A model generated the notes under the pieces. That model saw nothing but the letters and a program-made list of their open reading frames with translations, ran no database searches and was not told the DNA's origin. Both the position numbers and the translations under genes were made by a program. From NCBI GenBank assembly GCA_949516455.1, contig CATILC010000132.1, forward strand, positions 1-7,360: a stretch of DNA of 7,360 nt. Reading direction: 5' to 3'. Origin of the DNA: Flavobacteriia bacterium (GTDB taxonomy: Bacteria > Bacteroidota > Bacteroidia > Flavobacteriales > Schleiferiaceae). Of the stretch, positions 7,172-7,360 are shown one piece after another. How positions within the stretch are numbered: the first letter of the stretch is position 1; the number at the start of each line of letters is the position of its first letter.

Positions 7172-7360
7172 TTATGCGTCTGGTTTCAATATCTGTTCCA
7201 AGGATAACTCGTCCGGAACGAGTACCTGCCGGGCCTTGCTTCCCTCGAACGGCCCAATGATCCCGGCTGCCTCCAATTGATCGATGATGCGTCCCGCCCG
7301 GTTGTAGCCCAGTTTCAATTTTCGCTGCAAAAGCGAAGCAGAACCCTGTTGATGGATTAC
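7172..7360 (-). CDS. ftsK: DNA translocase FtsK, C-terminal gamma domain (partial, N-terminus beyond window)
   Basis: The minus-strand frame is open to the right edge and ends at the TAA at 7172-7174, giving the last 62 residues of a protein. It begins VIHQQGSASLLQRKLKLGYN and continues with RAGRIIDQLEAAGIIGPFEGSKARQVLV. This is the winged-helix gamma domain of FtsK/SpoIIIE, with the typical SxxLLQRxLxxGYNRAxRIIDxLExxGIIGP pattern. In FtsK this domain reads polar chromosomal sequences (KOPS in E. coli) and, in species with XerCD, activates dimer resolution at dif. The motor and membrane domains lie outside the window. It is the most upstream visible gene of the minus-strand run, and only 8 bases separate its stop from the lolA start. 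Confidence 0.95.
   Translation of the reverse strand, partial: VIHQQGSASLLQRKLKLGYNRAGRIIDQLEAAGIIGPFEGSKARQVLVPDELSLEQILKPDA

Overview
The window looks like a chromosomal core region of a member of the Bacteroidota, probably flavobacteria-like, with a GC content of roughly half judged by eye. The assignment rests on three things. The PruA has the N-terminal and C-terminal style of that phylum. The single LptF/LptG-type permease has an enlarged periplasmic part. The gene order ftsK - lolA-like - lptF/G-like - ribB recalls flavobacterial genomes. No mobile element, CRISPR array, RNA gene or phage gene is visible, and coding density is nearly complete.

Layout. On the + strand, bases 1-1581 hold most of pruA (proline catabolism), cut at its 5' end by the window edge. 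It converges on a minus-strand gene run across a 43-base gap. A small perfect hairpin there covers the stop codon of the opposing gene. Reading down the minus strand from the right edge, the run is: the last 62 codons of ftsK (winged-helix gamma domain), a LolA-like periplasmic lipoprotein carrier, an LptF/LptG-family permease, a GT4-type glycosyltransferase, a membrane GT2 glycosyltransferase, and ribB with a degenerate RibA-like C-terminal domain.

How they fit. The six minus-strand genes are separated by at most 8 bases, and four of the five junctions overlap (4, 34, 4 and 32 bases), so they very probably form one translationally coupled transcript. LolA and LptF/G are both envelope-biogenesis functions: lipoprotein carriage through the periplasm and lipopolysaccharide extraction from the inner membrane. 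The two glycosyltransferases sit where the permease would otherwise be followed by ribB, and plausibly make or modify an envelope glycan. RibB supplies the four-carbon riboflavin precursor and has no evident functional link to the rest.

The most notable points are the RibB C-terminal domain, which has lost all three zinc-binding cysteines of GTP cyclohydrolase II, and the glycosyltransferase pair embedded in an otherwise familiar gene cluster. I found no convincing evidence of a wholly new biological system.
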